A DNA stretch of 64,000 nucleotides, from IMG/VR virus record IMGVR_UViG_3300021437_000010, positions 30,552 to 94,551 of that record. One strand, given 5' to 3'. This DNA comes from a virus. Numbering within the stretch: position 1 is the first letter of the stretch; every line of letters begins with the position of its first letter. Below are positions 1-6,901 of this stretch, piece by piece. Under the pieces are notes generated by a model. The model ran no database searches, was not told the origin of the DNA, and saw nothing but the letters and a program-made list of their open reading frames with translations. A program made the translations under genes and the position numbers.

Positions 1-2
1 AG

Positions 3-827
3 AAGCATGGTAGACTCTGGCAAGGGATCGTCATTCCCTGGCTTATCGGAGAGGACTTGTGGCGTATCACTATTCGCGATGAGAAGGCCGTGAAACCTGA
101 TCCTCGCTATAAACAAGTCGCTGGCGGATCTAATGGATTATATCTAGCTGATTCGCTCACCTATCATCGGCCTGTTATTCTAGTGGAAGGAGAGTTTAGT
201 GCACTATCCGTTGCTCAGGAGTGTGGTCAATATGTAGCAGTATGTGCAACAGGCTCAACTGGCGGTGCGCACTCTGATCGGTGGCTAATCAGGCTAGCTG
301 CTCAGGAATTGGTCCTTGTCGCCTTTGATGCAGAGGAGAGCGGAGACCTGGCCTCCAAGTGGTGGCTAGATCTACAGAATGCACAGCGACTACGCCCATT
401 CTGGGAAGATCCAAACCAGATGCTTCAAGATGGTGTAGACCTGTGGGCAGATTGGATTAGCCCACGCCTTCAATCTATCCTTGCCGAGAAAGAGAAGATG
501 CTATCAGAGGTGCTTACTGAGTCATCCGACCAGCTTCCTGAGAGCTGTGAAGACTGTCATACTGCGATGGGGGCCGATGACAGAAGCTTCTTTTACTGGG
601 GACAGGACGCAATTCACTGCTACTGCAACATTTGCCGCGACGAGCAAACAGGCCTCCCACTTGAGAAACCGCAAGCCACCTATGAGCCAATTCAAAGTAA
701 CATCATCCCAGGCTGTACATTTGGCCCGATTGGTACTATCCAAGAACGAGCAGAAGAGCTAAGAGCAGAAGGTAAACAGAAGTGGCTACAAGGCTATGTC
801 AAGCAGAATAGCGCTACTCAGCACTGA
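3..827 (+). CDS. DNA primase, Toprim part (5' end outside window)
   Basis: The frame is open to the left edge, so the N-terminus is missing; the first usable start inside the window (TTG at 57) lies in the middle of a conserved block. What is seen is RLWQGIVIPW, typical of the start of a phage primase catalytic core, then VILVEGEFSALS, the Toprim glutamate strand, and LVAFDAEESG, the Toprim DxE-like acidic strand. The C-terminal third has a cysteine cluster (CEDC, CYCNIC) that may bind zinc. It would make RNA primers for replication together with the DnaB helicase at 23.7 kb. It lacks a recognisable DnaG-type helicase-binding tail; such a tail occurs instead on the HNH protein at 25.1 kb. Family call is firm, subfamily is not. 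Confidence 0.8.
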   Translation, partial: KHGRLWQGIVIPWLIGEDLWRITIRDEKAVKPDPRYKQVAGGSNGLYLADSLTYHRPVILVEGEFSALSVAQECGQYVAVCATGSTGGAHSDRWLIRLAAQELVLVAFDAEESGDLASKWWLDLQNAQRLRPFWEDPNQMLQDGVDLWADWISPRLQSILAEKEKMLSEVLTESSDQLPESCEDCHTAMGADDRSFFYWGQDAIHCYCNICRDEQTGLPLEKPQATYEPIQSNIIPGCTFGPIGTIQERAEELRAEGKQKWLQGYVKQNSATQH

Positions 828-831
828 GAAG
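807..831 (+). repeat. 25-bp direct repeat, copy 1 (end of primase gene)
   Basis: AATAGCGCTACTCAGCACTG plus AGAAG spans the last codons and the stop of the primase gene; 22 of 25 positions match the copy at 4210-4234, which also spans a gene end. Both genes therefore end in similar NSA-x-x-H peptides. Confidence 0.6.
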
Positions 832-879
832 TCTGGTAGTGGCTCTTGATCGATGTTTGGCAGTGTAGTACGGCAGATA

Positions 880-905
880 GGACAGAGAGCGCCAACCCTC
901 TGTCC
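880..905. terminator. hairpin between convergent genes
   Basis: GGACAGAG at 880-887 and CTCTGTCC at 898-905 form an 8-bp stem between the ends of the primase gene (+) and the gene at 918 (-). No long T-run follows, so termination strength is uncertain; the position between convergent genes favours a shared terminator. Confidence 0.5.
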
Positions 906-917
906 ATCGCTGCATTT

Positions 918-1319
918 TTAATCCTTATTGGGAGGAAGTGCTACTACTGGACCGGTGTCGCGTTCATCATCTCCGTTTTTTAATTGCAGAGGTTTCACAG
1001 CTTCAATACTGTACAATTCTTTGCTGCGCAAAATAATTTCAATTTTTCGCTTACGTTGATCTAATCTTACTTGCTCTTTGTTTATTTCTATGTATTCTTC
1101 TACGATCAGATTGATAACAGTCTGATCTATGTTACGTTTCTGCTCTATTGCGTCCAACTTGTTTAGAATTGCATCAGTATCCTCTTTCCTGCTCCTTACT
1201 ACAAGATTTGAGACTGAATTTACTATCCTCTCACCTAACCTCTCAAAATAATTTGTACTGGCTGTTGGACGTTTTAAAGGTTGGCCATTGTCTTTCATCG
1301 GCTCAGGGAGAAAATCCAT
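918..1319 (-). CDS. hypothetical coiled-coil protein
   Basis: A 133-residue protein of unknown function. The middle (about residues 40-100) is rich in Glu, Lys, Ile and Leu with heptad-like spacing and is probably a helical coiled coil; there is no signal peptide, membrane segment or cysteine motif. It is a single gene read towards the primase gene, and no homologous family is recognised. The gene is judged real because no better frame covers the interval and its composition is protein-like. Confidence 0.5.
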   Translation of the reverse strand: MDFLPEPMKDNGQPLKRPTASTNYFERLGERIVNSVSNLVVRSRKEDTDAILNKLDAIEQKRNIDQTVINLIVEEYIEINKEQVRLDQRKRKIEIILRSKELYSIEAVKPLQLKNGDDERDTGPVVALPPNKD

Positions 1320-1520
1320 CTGGTGTATGCCTTTCGAGTACTACTGTTTGTTTTGAATTGATGGCACTACAGCGGATCAAATAGATAGAAGTATTGTAGC
1401 AAAAAAAATATAGGCATATCAAGAATCAATTCGCGATGTTTTGACGGGCCACGCTGGACACGATGCTCCCGGTGCAACGCTCTCTTATGCGCAATATCAT
1501 ACGGTTTTATCTCCTGGTGC

Positions 1521-1556
1521 ATCTCAAATCTAAGGATATTTCTCTAAGGAAATTTC
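1521..1556. promoter_or_regulatory. CTCTA operator, copy 1
   Basis: The block reading ATCTCAAATCTAAGGATAT followed by TTCTCTAAGGAAATTTC lies 5 bases upstream of a consensus -35 box. The first 25 or so bases recur, inverted, at 11897-11925, and the core recurs at 17394-17430. All three lie upstream of genes for small DNA-binding proteins (RHH, RHH, LuxR-type), so this is read as an operator for a phage regulator. Confidence 0.7.
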
Positions 1557-1561
1557 ACGTA

Positions 1562-1590
1562 TTGACAGCCACCAAGAGCATTATTATAAT
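1562..1590 (+). promoter_or_regulatory. consensus sigma70 promoter of the RHH operon
   Basis: TTGACA at 1562-1567, a 17-base spacer and TATAAT at 1585-1590: a perfect match to the sigma70 consensus. It faces the RHH gene at 1648 and abuts the repeated operator on its upstream side. Confidence 0.9.
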
Positions 1591-1647
1591 ATAGTCAGAT
1601 ATAAGCATACATACCCAGTAGACATAACAACCGAACCGGAGGTGACA

Positions 1648-1854
1648 ATGAGAACCGACAACCCCGCTGCCAGACAACTCAACCAATCGATCAGCATACC
1701 ACCAGATGTGTACAAAAAGGTGGCTGCAATCGCAAAAGAGCAAGAACGCTCGTTCTCTTTTATTGTAGTCAAAATGGTGAAAGAGGGACTAGAGCGTCGA
1801 GAGCAGGATAGTGCATCCCAGGATGCGAGTAAGCAATTAGGAGGAGAGATATAG
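1648..1854 (+). CDS. ribbon-helix-helix (Arc/CopG-like) regulator
   Basis: A 68-residue protein. The segment LNQSISIPPDVYKKVAAIAK followed by a second helix fits the beta-strand plus two-helix plan of Arc/CopG repressors, which bind DNA as dimers through the strand. The ATG at 1648 was chosen because GGAGG at 1638-1642 is correctly spaced; an in-frame GTG at 1642 overlaps that site. It is the first gene after the promoter at 1562, so it probably binds the adjacent inverted-repeat operator and controls itself. The C-terminal tail is polar and probably flexible. Confidence 0.75.
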   Translation: MRTDNPAARQLNQSISIPPDVYKKVAAIAKEQERSFSFIVVKMVKEGLERREQDSASQDASKQLGGEI

Positions 1855-1856
1855 CC

Positions 1857-2528
1857 ATGTTTACAGCACTAGATCAAGATTTGTTAACGAAACATGTAGA
1901 GCGTGCAATATTCGAGGTTTTTTGTCGTGAGAACATTAATCTTGTCCTTCAAGCAATGAACCCGCCCGTATCGACAAAACTAGAAGTCTACAACTCAAAA
2001 AAGGAGAAGATGGAAACAATTCTTGCACAGAGCATAAACAACAATGCCTTGCAGGAGAAATTCTATGCAGAAGATGGTGCTGATCTTGATAGAGGTTCAT
2101 TGGATAATATTGAGGAGAAGGCGCTGAGATATGCGAATTTCCTTATATACAAGCACAAACAGAAATACCAATTTATCAAGTACACCAACGAGATAGAATG
2201 GTTTGGCCTTGTGACAGGTGTTTCACAGTTGATGAAATCTGCTGAGTGGAGACATCAGGAAAATAGATACAAAGACCATGAAGCGTGCTTAAGATTTGAA
2301 AGAATAAGAGTTCGACGTGAGGAGAATGTTGCCTTCGCGAAGGGCTGGGGACACGCTAAAAAGCATCCTGACGAGGACTCCAAAGAGCAGCTCGCTTCAG
2401 TTTGGCAGGAAGGCCACAAACGAGTGAGCGATACCTTCTTTCTTCCGTACGAAAAAGAGCTAGAGCAACTTCCCCCAGGTGTAGTACATCCACTAGCATG
2501 GTTAACCGCACGTGCAGGAGGGAGATAG
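1857..2528 (+). CDS. hypothetical protein
   Basis: A 223-residue protein with no family I recognise. It starts 2 bases after the RHH gene, behind AGGAGGAG at 1841-1848, so the two are co-transcribed. The sequence is mostly charged helix; residues about 150-200 are rich in Arg, Lys and Glu. No membrane segment, zinc motif or nucleotide-binding motif is visible. Its place between an RHH regulator and a DUF3102/ParB-like protein suggests a role in plasmid- or prophage-like maintenance, but that is only positional. Confidence 0.6.
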   Translation: MFTALDQDLLTKHVERAIFEVFCRENINLVLQAMNPPVSTKLEVYNSKKEKMETILAQSINNNALQEKFYAEDGADLDRGSLDNIEEKALRYANFLIYKHKQKYQFIKYTNEIEWFGLVTGVSQLMKSAEWRHQENRYKDHEACLRFERIRVRREENVAFAKGWGHAKKHPDEDSKEQLASVWQEGHKRVSDTFFLPYEKELEQLPPGVVHPLAWLTARAGGR

Positions 2529-2533
2529 CTGAT

Positions 2534-3655
2534 ATGTCAAACGAATTAGTGCAAACTGGGTTCTTTGATCTTGGGCCAGCTAGTAATGAGTCTGATGAGA
2601 TCACCATTGACGCCACATGGGCAAGCCTTCCCGATGAAGAGTTTGATCAAGCTGCTACAACTTTTCATGAGCAGCTTGATCAGCAAGAGAATGTCCTGAA
2701 GATGATGACAAGTGAAGTTATACGTAGGAAGGGGGAATTATACATAGCCTACAAGGCAAAACAAGGTCATGGTAATTTTATAAATTGGCTGGGAAGGATT
2801 GGAGTTTCTCAAACTACAGCTAAAGATCATATGCAAATCGTAAGAGAATTAGGAAATACACTCTTAAATCGCCGACGCGTCGGCGATTTGGGTTTTCGGC
2901 AGTGGATTGGAATAGCCCGATCCCCAGAGCGTGACCAGATTGTCACAAAGATAGAGGCTGGCGTCATTGAACCTACTCCCAAAGCCGTCAATGCTGAAAT
3001 AGAAGCAGCTAAGCAGAGAGAAATGGAAGCAAAACGCGCAGCTGTTGATGCAGTCAAGGCAAAGAGAAAGGCAGAAGAAGAAGCAGCAACTGCTCAGCAG
3101 CAACTTGGCATCTTCCAATCTCACTCTCAGTTAGCTCAAAGCAAGATAGATGAGCTAAATAAACAAATTACAGATCTAGTGAAACAAATCAAGACTATTG
3201 AGACGCCTGAAAGGGTAGAAGTTATCCCACAGGAAACCAAAGAGAAAATAGCAAGTTTGGAAGCTCAGGTCAAAACTATTGCTGAGCAGAAAGGGATGCT
3301 CTACCAAGAAACAGAGAAACTGACTGCTGAGTTGAGAAAGCAACGGGACGCAAACGAATCTAGACGCAAGCAAGAGCAATATGAATTTGAGATCAAGAGC
3401 GGATGGAAGAAAGCAACTGAGGCACTCTACAAAGCTCTATCCCAGTTCATTGGTCAGATACCGTCTCCCATCGCTACCCAGGTTTTTGAGGGTGATGAAT
3501 GGGGACGCTATGACCAGATTGAACAGGCACTCAAGCATTTCTATGAGGCTTTTGCTGGCATAAAGACCACAAAGTATAGTAATCAGTTTGTAGAGTCTGC
3601 TGTTGTCGTTTCACCTACAATTGTGGAGGAATACAGTAATGGCACTTCGCGCTAA
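2534..3655 (+). CDS. DUF3102/ParB-like protein with long coiled coil
   Basis: A 373-residue protein; the ATG at 2534 is used because the longer frame upstream overlaps the preceding gene entirely. Residues about 55-110 (KGELYIAYKAKQGHGNFINW, then a helix-turn-helix-like GVSQTTAKDHM) match DUF3102, a Spo0J/KorB-like family found on plasmids and phages of Gram-positive-type bacteria. Residues about 155-290 are a strong coiled coil. The C-terminus contains aromatic-rich helices. Known relatives are thought to act in partitioning or transcription control. The gene carries a perfect 24-bp palindrome at 2866-2889, just after the helix-turn-helix region, a possible binding site. The stop overlaps the next gene. 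Confidence 0.7.
   Translation: MSNELVQTGFFDLGPASNESDEITIDATWASLPDEEFDQAATTFHEQLDQQENVLKMMTSEVIRRKGELYIAYKAKQGHGNFINWLGRIGVSQTTAKDHMQIVRELGNTLLNRRRVGDLGFRQWIGIARSPERDQIVTKIEAGVIEPTPKAVNAEIEAAKQREMEAKRAAVDAVKAKRKAEEEAATAQQQLGIFQSHSQLAQSKIDELNKQITDLVKQIKTIETPERVEVIPQETKEKIASLEAQVKTIAEQKGMLYQETEKLTAELRKQRDANESRRKQEQYEFEIKSGWKKATEALYKALSQFIGQIPSPIATQVFEGDEWGRYDQIEQALKHFYEAFAGIKTTKYSNQFVESAVVVSPTIVEEYSNGTSR
2866..2889. repeat. perfect 24-bp palindrome inside the DUF3102 gene
   Basis: AAATCGCCGACG followed directly by CGTCGGCGATTT, with no spacer. It is much more GC-rich than the surrounding sequence and encodes the LNRRRVGDLG stretch. The length excludes chance for practical purposes; it could be a parS-like site or a small inserted palindromic element. 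Confidence 0.85.
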
Positions 3656-4034
3656 TCTGGTATTCTACAACGGAAACTGGTATCACCCCAGTTTCTTCAA
3701 ACGAGGTCCTTACTGCATTAAACGTGCAAAGTACACATGTCAACATTGCGGTAAAAAGCGAGGTGAAGAATACGTAGCGGATACGGGCCGTACCGACAAA
3801 GTTGTCATCCAAGCAGCTCACTTGGATCATGATCCTGAGAACCCGCGTGCAAGGCTCATGGCTTTATGCAAGCAGTGTCATATGCGCTATGATGGTCCTA
3901 TGCACAGTAGAAAGGGACTTCAAACAAAGAGGCGCAAAATACGAGAAGAAGCCATGCAAGCAGGACAGCTAGAGCTGCCACTGAAGTACAAAAAGCCACG
4001 AAAGAGAAAAGTAGATGTACACTCCATGCCTTAG
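3639..4034 (+). CDS. HNH endonuclease
   Basis: A 131-residue protein. CQHCGKKRG (about residues 28-36), HLDHDPENPR and CKQCH form the zinc-bound beta-beta-alpha metal core of HNH nucleases, with the two CxxC pairs holding the zinc and the His-Leu-Asp-His segment in the catalytic position. ATG 3639 follows GTGGAGGA at 3623-3630 and overlaps the end of the DUF3102 gene by 17 bases, so the two are translationally coupled. The C-terminus is very basic (KKPRKRK) and could contact DNA. Small HNH proteins of this kind are common in phages as packaging helpers or free-standing nucleases; which applies here is not known. Confidence 0.8.
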   Translation: MALRANLVFYNGNWYHPSFFKRGPYCIKRAKYTCQHCGKKRGEEYVADTGRTDKVVIQAAHLDHDPENPRARLMALCKQCHMRYDGPMHSRKGLQTKRRKIREEAMQAGQLELPLKYKKPRKRKVDVHSMP

Positions 4035-4230
4035 TATTCTCAGTCTCCTCAAGGATTTTGAGGGAAAAGTTTCTCTTGATTTTTTAGTGAGTCGAACGAG
4101 TATAAAGCGTGCTGATCTAGAGAAATCTCTTGAGGACTTGGAGAATGAAGGCGTCATTCTTCGTGAGGATGACGCAATTCAACTTGTGAAGAATACGAAG
4201 CAGCACGACAATAGCGCTGTTCGGCACTGA
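4015..4230 (+). CDS. small winged-helix-like protein
   Basis: A 71-residue protein overlapping the HNH gene by 20 bases in another frame. The pattern ILSLLKDFEGKVSLDFLVSR, then ADLEKSLEDLENEGVI and a short strand pair resembles a winged helix-turn-helix. No SD is obvious, so it may depend on coupling. The last 25 bases of its coding region are almost identical to the last bases of the primase gene (807-831). Confidence 0.5.
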   Translation: MYTPCLSILSLLKDFEGKVSLDFLVSRTSIKRADLEKSLEDLENEGVILREDDAIQLVKNTKQHDNSAVRH

Positions 4231-4234
4231 GAAG
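4210..4234 (+). repeat. 25-bp direct repeat, copy 2
   Basis: AATAGCGCTGTTCGGCACTG plus AGAAG, covering the end of the winged-helix-like gene. It matches 807-831 at 22 of 25 bases, and marks a possible ancient duplication or recombination junction. Confidence 0.6.
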
Positions 4235-4309
4235 ACCGCCATATCCAGTACTGCTTGGTGAACTGCTGATTAGCTGTTCAGTCTGTCAAGGGCTCTATGA
4301 TGGTGCACA

Positions 4310-4338
4310 TTGCCGATTGGACAGAATTGGGTTAAGAT
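4310..4338 (+). promoter_or_regulatory. possible promoter of a short transcription unit
   Basis: TTGCCG at 4310-4315, a 17-base spacer and TAAGAT at 4333-4338. It is followed by an SD, a 33-codon reading frame and a hairpin, so a complete short transcription unit can be drawn. Confidence 0.4.
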
Positions 4339-4367
4339 ACGGGGAAAGTAGCAGGAGGAACGAACCA

Positions 4368-4469
4368 TTGAAGATATTTTCAGTTAGCGTAATTATAAGC
4401 CATAACTGTATGCACTACCCGTTTTCGTTATTTGACCCAAACCTGCACATTGCTTGCAAGATGCCATAG
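4368..4469 (+). CDS. possible 33-aa peptide
   Basis: TTG at 4368 lies about 10 bases after a perfect AGGAGG (4353-4358). The reading frame codes for a 33-residue peptide beginning KIFSVSVIISHNC, hydrophobic at the start. It ends 10 bases before the hairpin at 4479. It has no recognised relatives; the strong SD and the isolated unit are the only support. Confidence 0.35.
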   Translation: MKIFSVSVIISHNCMHYPFSLFDPNLHIACKMP

Positions 4470-4478
4470 AGGCTAGCA

Positions 4479-4516
4479 AAAAGCACTTCACGCAATTGAG
4501 CGAACGAAGTGCTTTT
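4479..4516. terminator. strong hairpin terminator
   Basis: AAAAGCACTTC at 4479-4489 pairs perfectly with GAAGTGCTTTT at 4506-4516. The flanking A and T tracts let it act on either strand; on the + strand it closes the transcription unit that starts at 4310. Confidence 0.7.
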
Positions 4517-4815
4517 AGTGTGGTGTGTGACTCAAGCGAGATACGCCCCATTGCTTAGCAAAAATTATTTCAATCCCAGTCGGGCTTCGGTGGAACCTGG
4601 CAATCAGTGACGAGGCCAGGTCCCGTAAGGATCCAAGATATGCCCATGATATCATCCGGCAAGAATGATTGTCAAGCTCGTCACGTGTACAAAAAGTAAC
4701 GCCTAAGAAGTCAAAAAAAGCGAAGAAGAGTAAGTAGCATGTAGTGTAGGAAGGAAGAGTAAAATGGTATCTACTCTCCCTGATTTTGTAGCTCAATTGG
4801 TTGGTCGTAAGGTTG
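4517..4815. other. intergenic region, no supported gene
   Basis: About 300 bases without a convincing gene. A 7-bp hairpin (ACCTGGC at 4594-4600 with GCCAGGT at 4614-4620) is visible, followed by a short lysine-rich frame without an SD. A + strand start at 4764 with a purine-rich SD runs straight into the antisense of the next gene and is not accepted. CTGATTTTG and CACAATCAG near 4780-4828 can pair and may help end transcription of the minus-strand gene at 4816. Confidence 0.4.
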
Positions 4816-5457
4816 CTACCCACAATCAGTATAGCAGAAGTGCTCAATGGCATCAACGCCTTCTCTCGCCTCTGCTAGCAACTTATTGGCGTACTCTTCA
4901 TCGGAGAGCACAACCTCATTACGTGGCCTGTCCCATGGCATTCCATGGTCGAGAGGCTCGTCGGGCACATAGCCCAGATCGTCCTTCAACCAATCAGGCA
5001 GAGGCCCTTCTCGATAATATGCGCTCTTCACGCCATGCTTACGGATCAACCAGTCTTTCTTAAAATCTTTATATCCACTTGAGGCATAGTCAGAGATATA
5101 ATCCTCTAACCATGCCAAGTAACGCTTCCTCTCCTCTTTCTGTTGCTGTTGATTTGCCTGCTCAGCAGCAAATTTAGCCCTTCTGATCCTCTCCCTCCTC
5201 GCATCTTCCTCCTCCTTTTCTTTATTAACGATGAGAGGAAGAAATGGATCGACGTACTCGTCGTATTCCTCTGTGGAAACGAGGAGAGCATTGTAGTGCT
5301 TCATCAGATGCTCTTCCACCTGAAATGACAAGCAGGATATTGTCGCCCGATTGCAGACAAGCCCTGCCTCGTCGAAGATCTCAATGGCGCAATCGGCCAC
5401 TGAAAATGGCCGATTTTTGCTTTCAATAATCTTTGCAATGATAATTGCATCTGACAT
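4816..5457 (-). CDS. hypothetical protein, charged
   Basis: A 213-residue protein of unknown function. Residues about 75-115 are a highly charged helix (EKEEEDARRERIRRAKFA) and the rest is mixed. The start ATG at 5457 follows AGAAAGG with good spacing and is preceded by a GGGGAG/CTCCCC hairpin leader that is also found upstream of the neighbouring frame. A 9-bp inverted repeat (AATCGGCCA at 5391, TGGCCGATT at 5407) lies within the coding region near its start. It is the last gene of a leftward unit that begins at the promoter near 6420. Confidence 0.6.
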   Translation of the reverse strand: MSDAIIIAKIIESKNRPFSVADCAIEIFDEAGLVCNRATISCLSFQVEEHLMKHYNALLVSTEEYDEYVDPFLPLIVNKEKEEEDARRERIRRAKFAAEQANQQQQKEERKRYLAWLEDYISDYASSGYKDFKKDWLIRKHGVKSAYYREGPLPDWLKDDLGYVPDEPLDHGMPWDRPRNEVVLSDEEYANKLLAEAREGVDAIEHFCYTDCG

Positions 5458-5473
5458 CTTGTTTTGCCTTTCT

Positions 5474-5508
5474 GGGGAGAGTTCAATGCCCTCCCCGTCC
5501 TTTCTTTG
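5474..5508 (-). promoter_or_regulatory. leader hairpin before gene at 5457
   Basis: On the minus strand AAAGAAAGGA is followed by GGGGAG, a short loop, CTCCCC and then the SD AGAAAGG. The same order occurs at 5719-5746, so it is a repeated leader element placed just upstream of ribosome binding sites. Confidence 0.5.
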
Positions 5509-5510
5509 AC

Positions 5511-5711
5511 TTACAAAGACTTCAATAAACTCAAAAGCTCACTTTGAGCTTCCCTTATCTTATCAATGACCTCCTGTGTTTTTCTGACATCATCCTGAGT
5601 AACGTTTAAACCTCCATCAAACATATTGGTAAGTAAGCTGCATGTACTGTTTATTTTCTCATTTGCAAACTGAATAAGAGCGAGTTTGTCAACTGTGTGT
5701 GCCTTCTTATT
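5511..5711 (-). CDS. small protein frame without a normal start codon
   Basis: The minus-strand frame codes for about 65 residues ending in IREAQSELLSLLKSL, with a helical, clearly protein-like composition. An excellent SD (AAGGAG, minus strand, about 5713-5718) sits at its beginning behind the repeated leader hairpin, yet no ATG, GTG or TTG is found in frame near it; the first in-frame ATG is only 37 codons from the end. Either the gene has lost its start by mutation, an unusual start is used, or a base is wrong in the assembly. Confidence 0.45.
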   Translation of the reverse strand, partial: NKKAHTVDKLALIQFANEKINSTCSLLTNMFDGGLNVTQDDVRKTQEVIDKIREAQSELLSLLKSL

Positions 5712-5718
5712 TCTCCTT

Positions 5719-5746
5719 GGGGAGGCTCCTCCCCATCCTTTCTTTC
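5719..5746 (-). promoter_or_regulatory. leader hairpin before the 5711 frame
   Basis: On the minus strand AAAGAAAGGA is followed by GGGGAGG, a 2-base loop, CCTCCCC and then AAGGAG. It is the second copy of the leader element at 5474-5508. Confidence 0.5.
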
Positions 5747-5825
5747 TGTGCTATGATGACTTTGGATCAACTTCGCTCGCTGCTGCAGTGCTTGGCTGTC
5801 AGTAGCGGGCCTCTTTCGCGATGAA

Positions 5826-6353
5826 CTACCTCAGAATGCTAAACGGCTTGGAGCCGAATGATCCGCGCTGGCCGAGGTCCTCTGTGCGCTTGCGCGACTT
5901 GATTTCACGACATTCCGCAACCAGATTGCGCTTGCCTTCTGCTTTACGTGAGATATATCCTACAAGGTCAAATCTTTCTTTCCTCTCATTTGAGAGAGAT
6001 ACAACATTGTACTTTGGTTTCTCATCATCACGAACAAGTTCTCCCGTGTCAGACCAGACATAACAACAGCGTTCGTGGTTCCAAGTGGGCTTGTGCTCTA
6101 CAACCACTGGTGCAGGCGTTTCTCCTTGCATTGCCTGCTCCCACTCATTCCAGTTGCTGTTGCCTTGCGCTACAGGAGCCGCAACCATCTCACGACGCTC
6201 TAGCTCAAAGCGAGCATCATAGCTGGCCCAGCGGTTTTTGAGTGCTAGGACTCGCTCGTGTGAGATGAGCCACTTAAGGTACTTATCATCACACGAGCTA
6301 ATCTCTTTTCCCTTATATTTCTTCCCGAAATTGATGATCATATTGTTCGCCAT
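5826..6353 (-). CDS. DUF3820-like protein
   Basis: A 175-residue protein. The N-terminal 40 residues (MIINFGKKYKGKEI, then DDKYLKWLI) match the short DUF3820 motif, in which a glycine-rich strand precedes an EIP/EIS-x(4)-YLKWL helix; that motif is found in phage proteins and in fusions to exonucleases. The remaining 130 residues are polar and not recognised. It is the first gene of the leftward unit driven by the perfect divergent promoter at 6416-6444. The molecular function of the family is unsettled. Confidence 0.6.
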   Translation of the reverse strand: MANNMIINFGKKYKGKEISSCDDKYLKWLISHERVLALKNRWASYDARFELERREMVAAPVAQGNSNWNEWEQAMQGETPAPVVVEHKPTWNHERCCYVWSDTGELVRDDEKPKYNVVSLSNERKERFDLVGYISRKAEGKRNLVAECREIKSRKRTEDLGQRGSFGSKPFSILR

Positions 6354-6415
6354 TTCAATGCTCTCTTTCCGCTAGTTGTTCTTCAGCGGGCCGTTGCCTC
6401 GCTGCTTCTATATAG

Positions 6416-6444
6416 ATTATAAACCCTTGTCGGGTTATTGTCAA
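6416..6444 (-). promoter_or_regulatory. leftward consensus promoter with operator in the spacer
   Basis: On the minus strand TTGACA (6444-6439), 17 bases and TATAAT (6421-6416): perfect consensus. The spacer carries TTGTCGGGTTATT on the + strand (6428-6440), one copy of the operator of this divergent region. ATAAACCCTTG and CAAGGGTTTAT flank it as an 11-bp inverted repeat. Confidence 0.9.
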
Positions 6445-6462
6445 GGGTTTATCAGAGCGAAT

Positions 6463-6510
6463 TTGACAAATTTCCCGTTTCGGGTTATACTCATAATAAC
6501 CCGACAAGGA
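6463..6510 (+). promoter_or_regulatory. rightward promoter with two operator half-sites
   Basis: TTGACA at 6463-6468, 17 bases, TATACT at 6486-6491. CGGGTTAT (6481-6488) overlaps the -10 and AATAACCCGACAAGG (6496-6510), the reverse complement of the sequence in the leftward promoter, covers the expected transcription start. Occupancy would shut both promoters. Confidence 0.85.
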
Positions 6511-6534
6511 TACATAAAGGAAAGGAGAGAACTT

Positions 6535-6795
6535 GTGGACGAAAACATAAATCTGTCTGAGTGGTACAACCCCACTGAAGCAGCTCTTGTTATTAGTAAA
6601 AATAGTGGCAAAGTGATCAAATCTGAATACGTTAGGAAACTTGCCCAATATGGCAAAATCAGGAAGATAAAGATTAGCAATCGGGCAAGTCTTTATTGGA
6701 AATCCGACGTTGATCACTACCTTGTGGAGGAACGAGGAGTACGATCTGGTAAAGCTGCAAAGAAGAGAGCTGCGAAACTAAAAGAAGTCGCTTAG
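6535..6795 (+). CDS. excisionase-like helix-turn-helix protein
   Basis: An 86-residue protein starting with GTG at 6535, 12 bases after AAAGGAAAGGAG. LSEWYNPTEAALVISKNSG followed by KSEYVRKLAQYGKI and a basic wing fits the winged-helix fold of MerR-like excisionases. The C-terminus is a lysine/arginine-rich tail. It lies directly behind the rightward promoter of the divergent region and is the natural candidate for the protein binding the TTGTCGGGTTATT sites, hence a self-regulated switch for both directions. Confidence 0.7.
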   Translation: MDENINLSEWYNPTEAALVISKNSGKVIKSEYVRKLAQYGKIRKIKISNRASLYWKSDVDHYLVEERGVRSGKAAKKRAAKLKEVA

Positions 6796-6798
6796 CCA

Positions 6799-6840
6799 GA
6801 CTTGGCGGTTCATCGCCGTAGGAAGCATCGCCGCCAAGTC
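6799..6840 (+). terminator. hairpin after the excisionase-like gene
   Basis: GACTTGGCGG at 6799-6808 pairs with CCGCCAAGTC at 6831-6840, with GCGATG/CATCGC pairing inside. No T-run follows, so it may be an attenuator or RNA-stabilising hairpin rather than a full terminator. Confidence 0.5.
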
Positions 6841-6901
6841 CTAGACCCTGTTTGCACGCCTTTGGAGACGTGCTCAATTTGATAAGGAAAGGAACCCTAT
6901 C

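Noticed and set aside
2402-2533. Upstream extension of the DUF3102 frame
   Set aside because: It overlaps the preceding gene completely and has no SD; ATG 2534 lies just after the preceding stop.
4560-4660. S-like AAGATATGCCC suggesting a second group I intron
   Set aside because: No matching P7, P3 or exon continuity could be found.
4787-4830. TAGCTCAATTGGTTG, like the D-arm of a tRNA
   Set aside because: No T-arm or acceptor stem of normal length; the flanks only form a simple hairpin.
4515-4856. 113-codon minus-strand frame in the 4.5-4.8 kb gap
   Set aside because: No SD, low-complexity hydrophobic composition, and it overlaps the terminator and the end of the gene at 4816.
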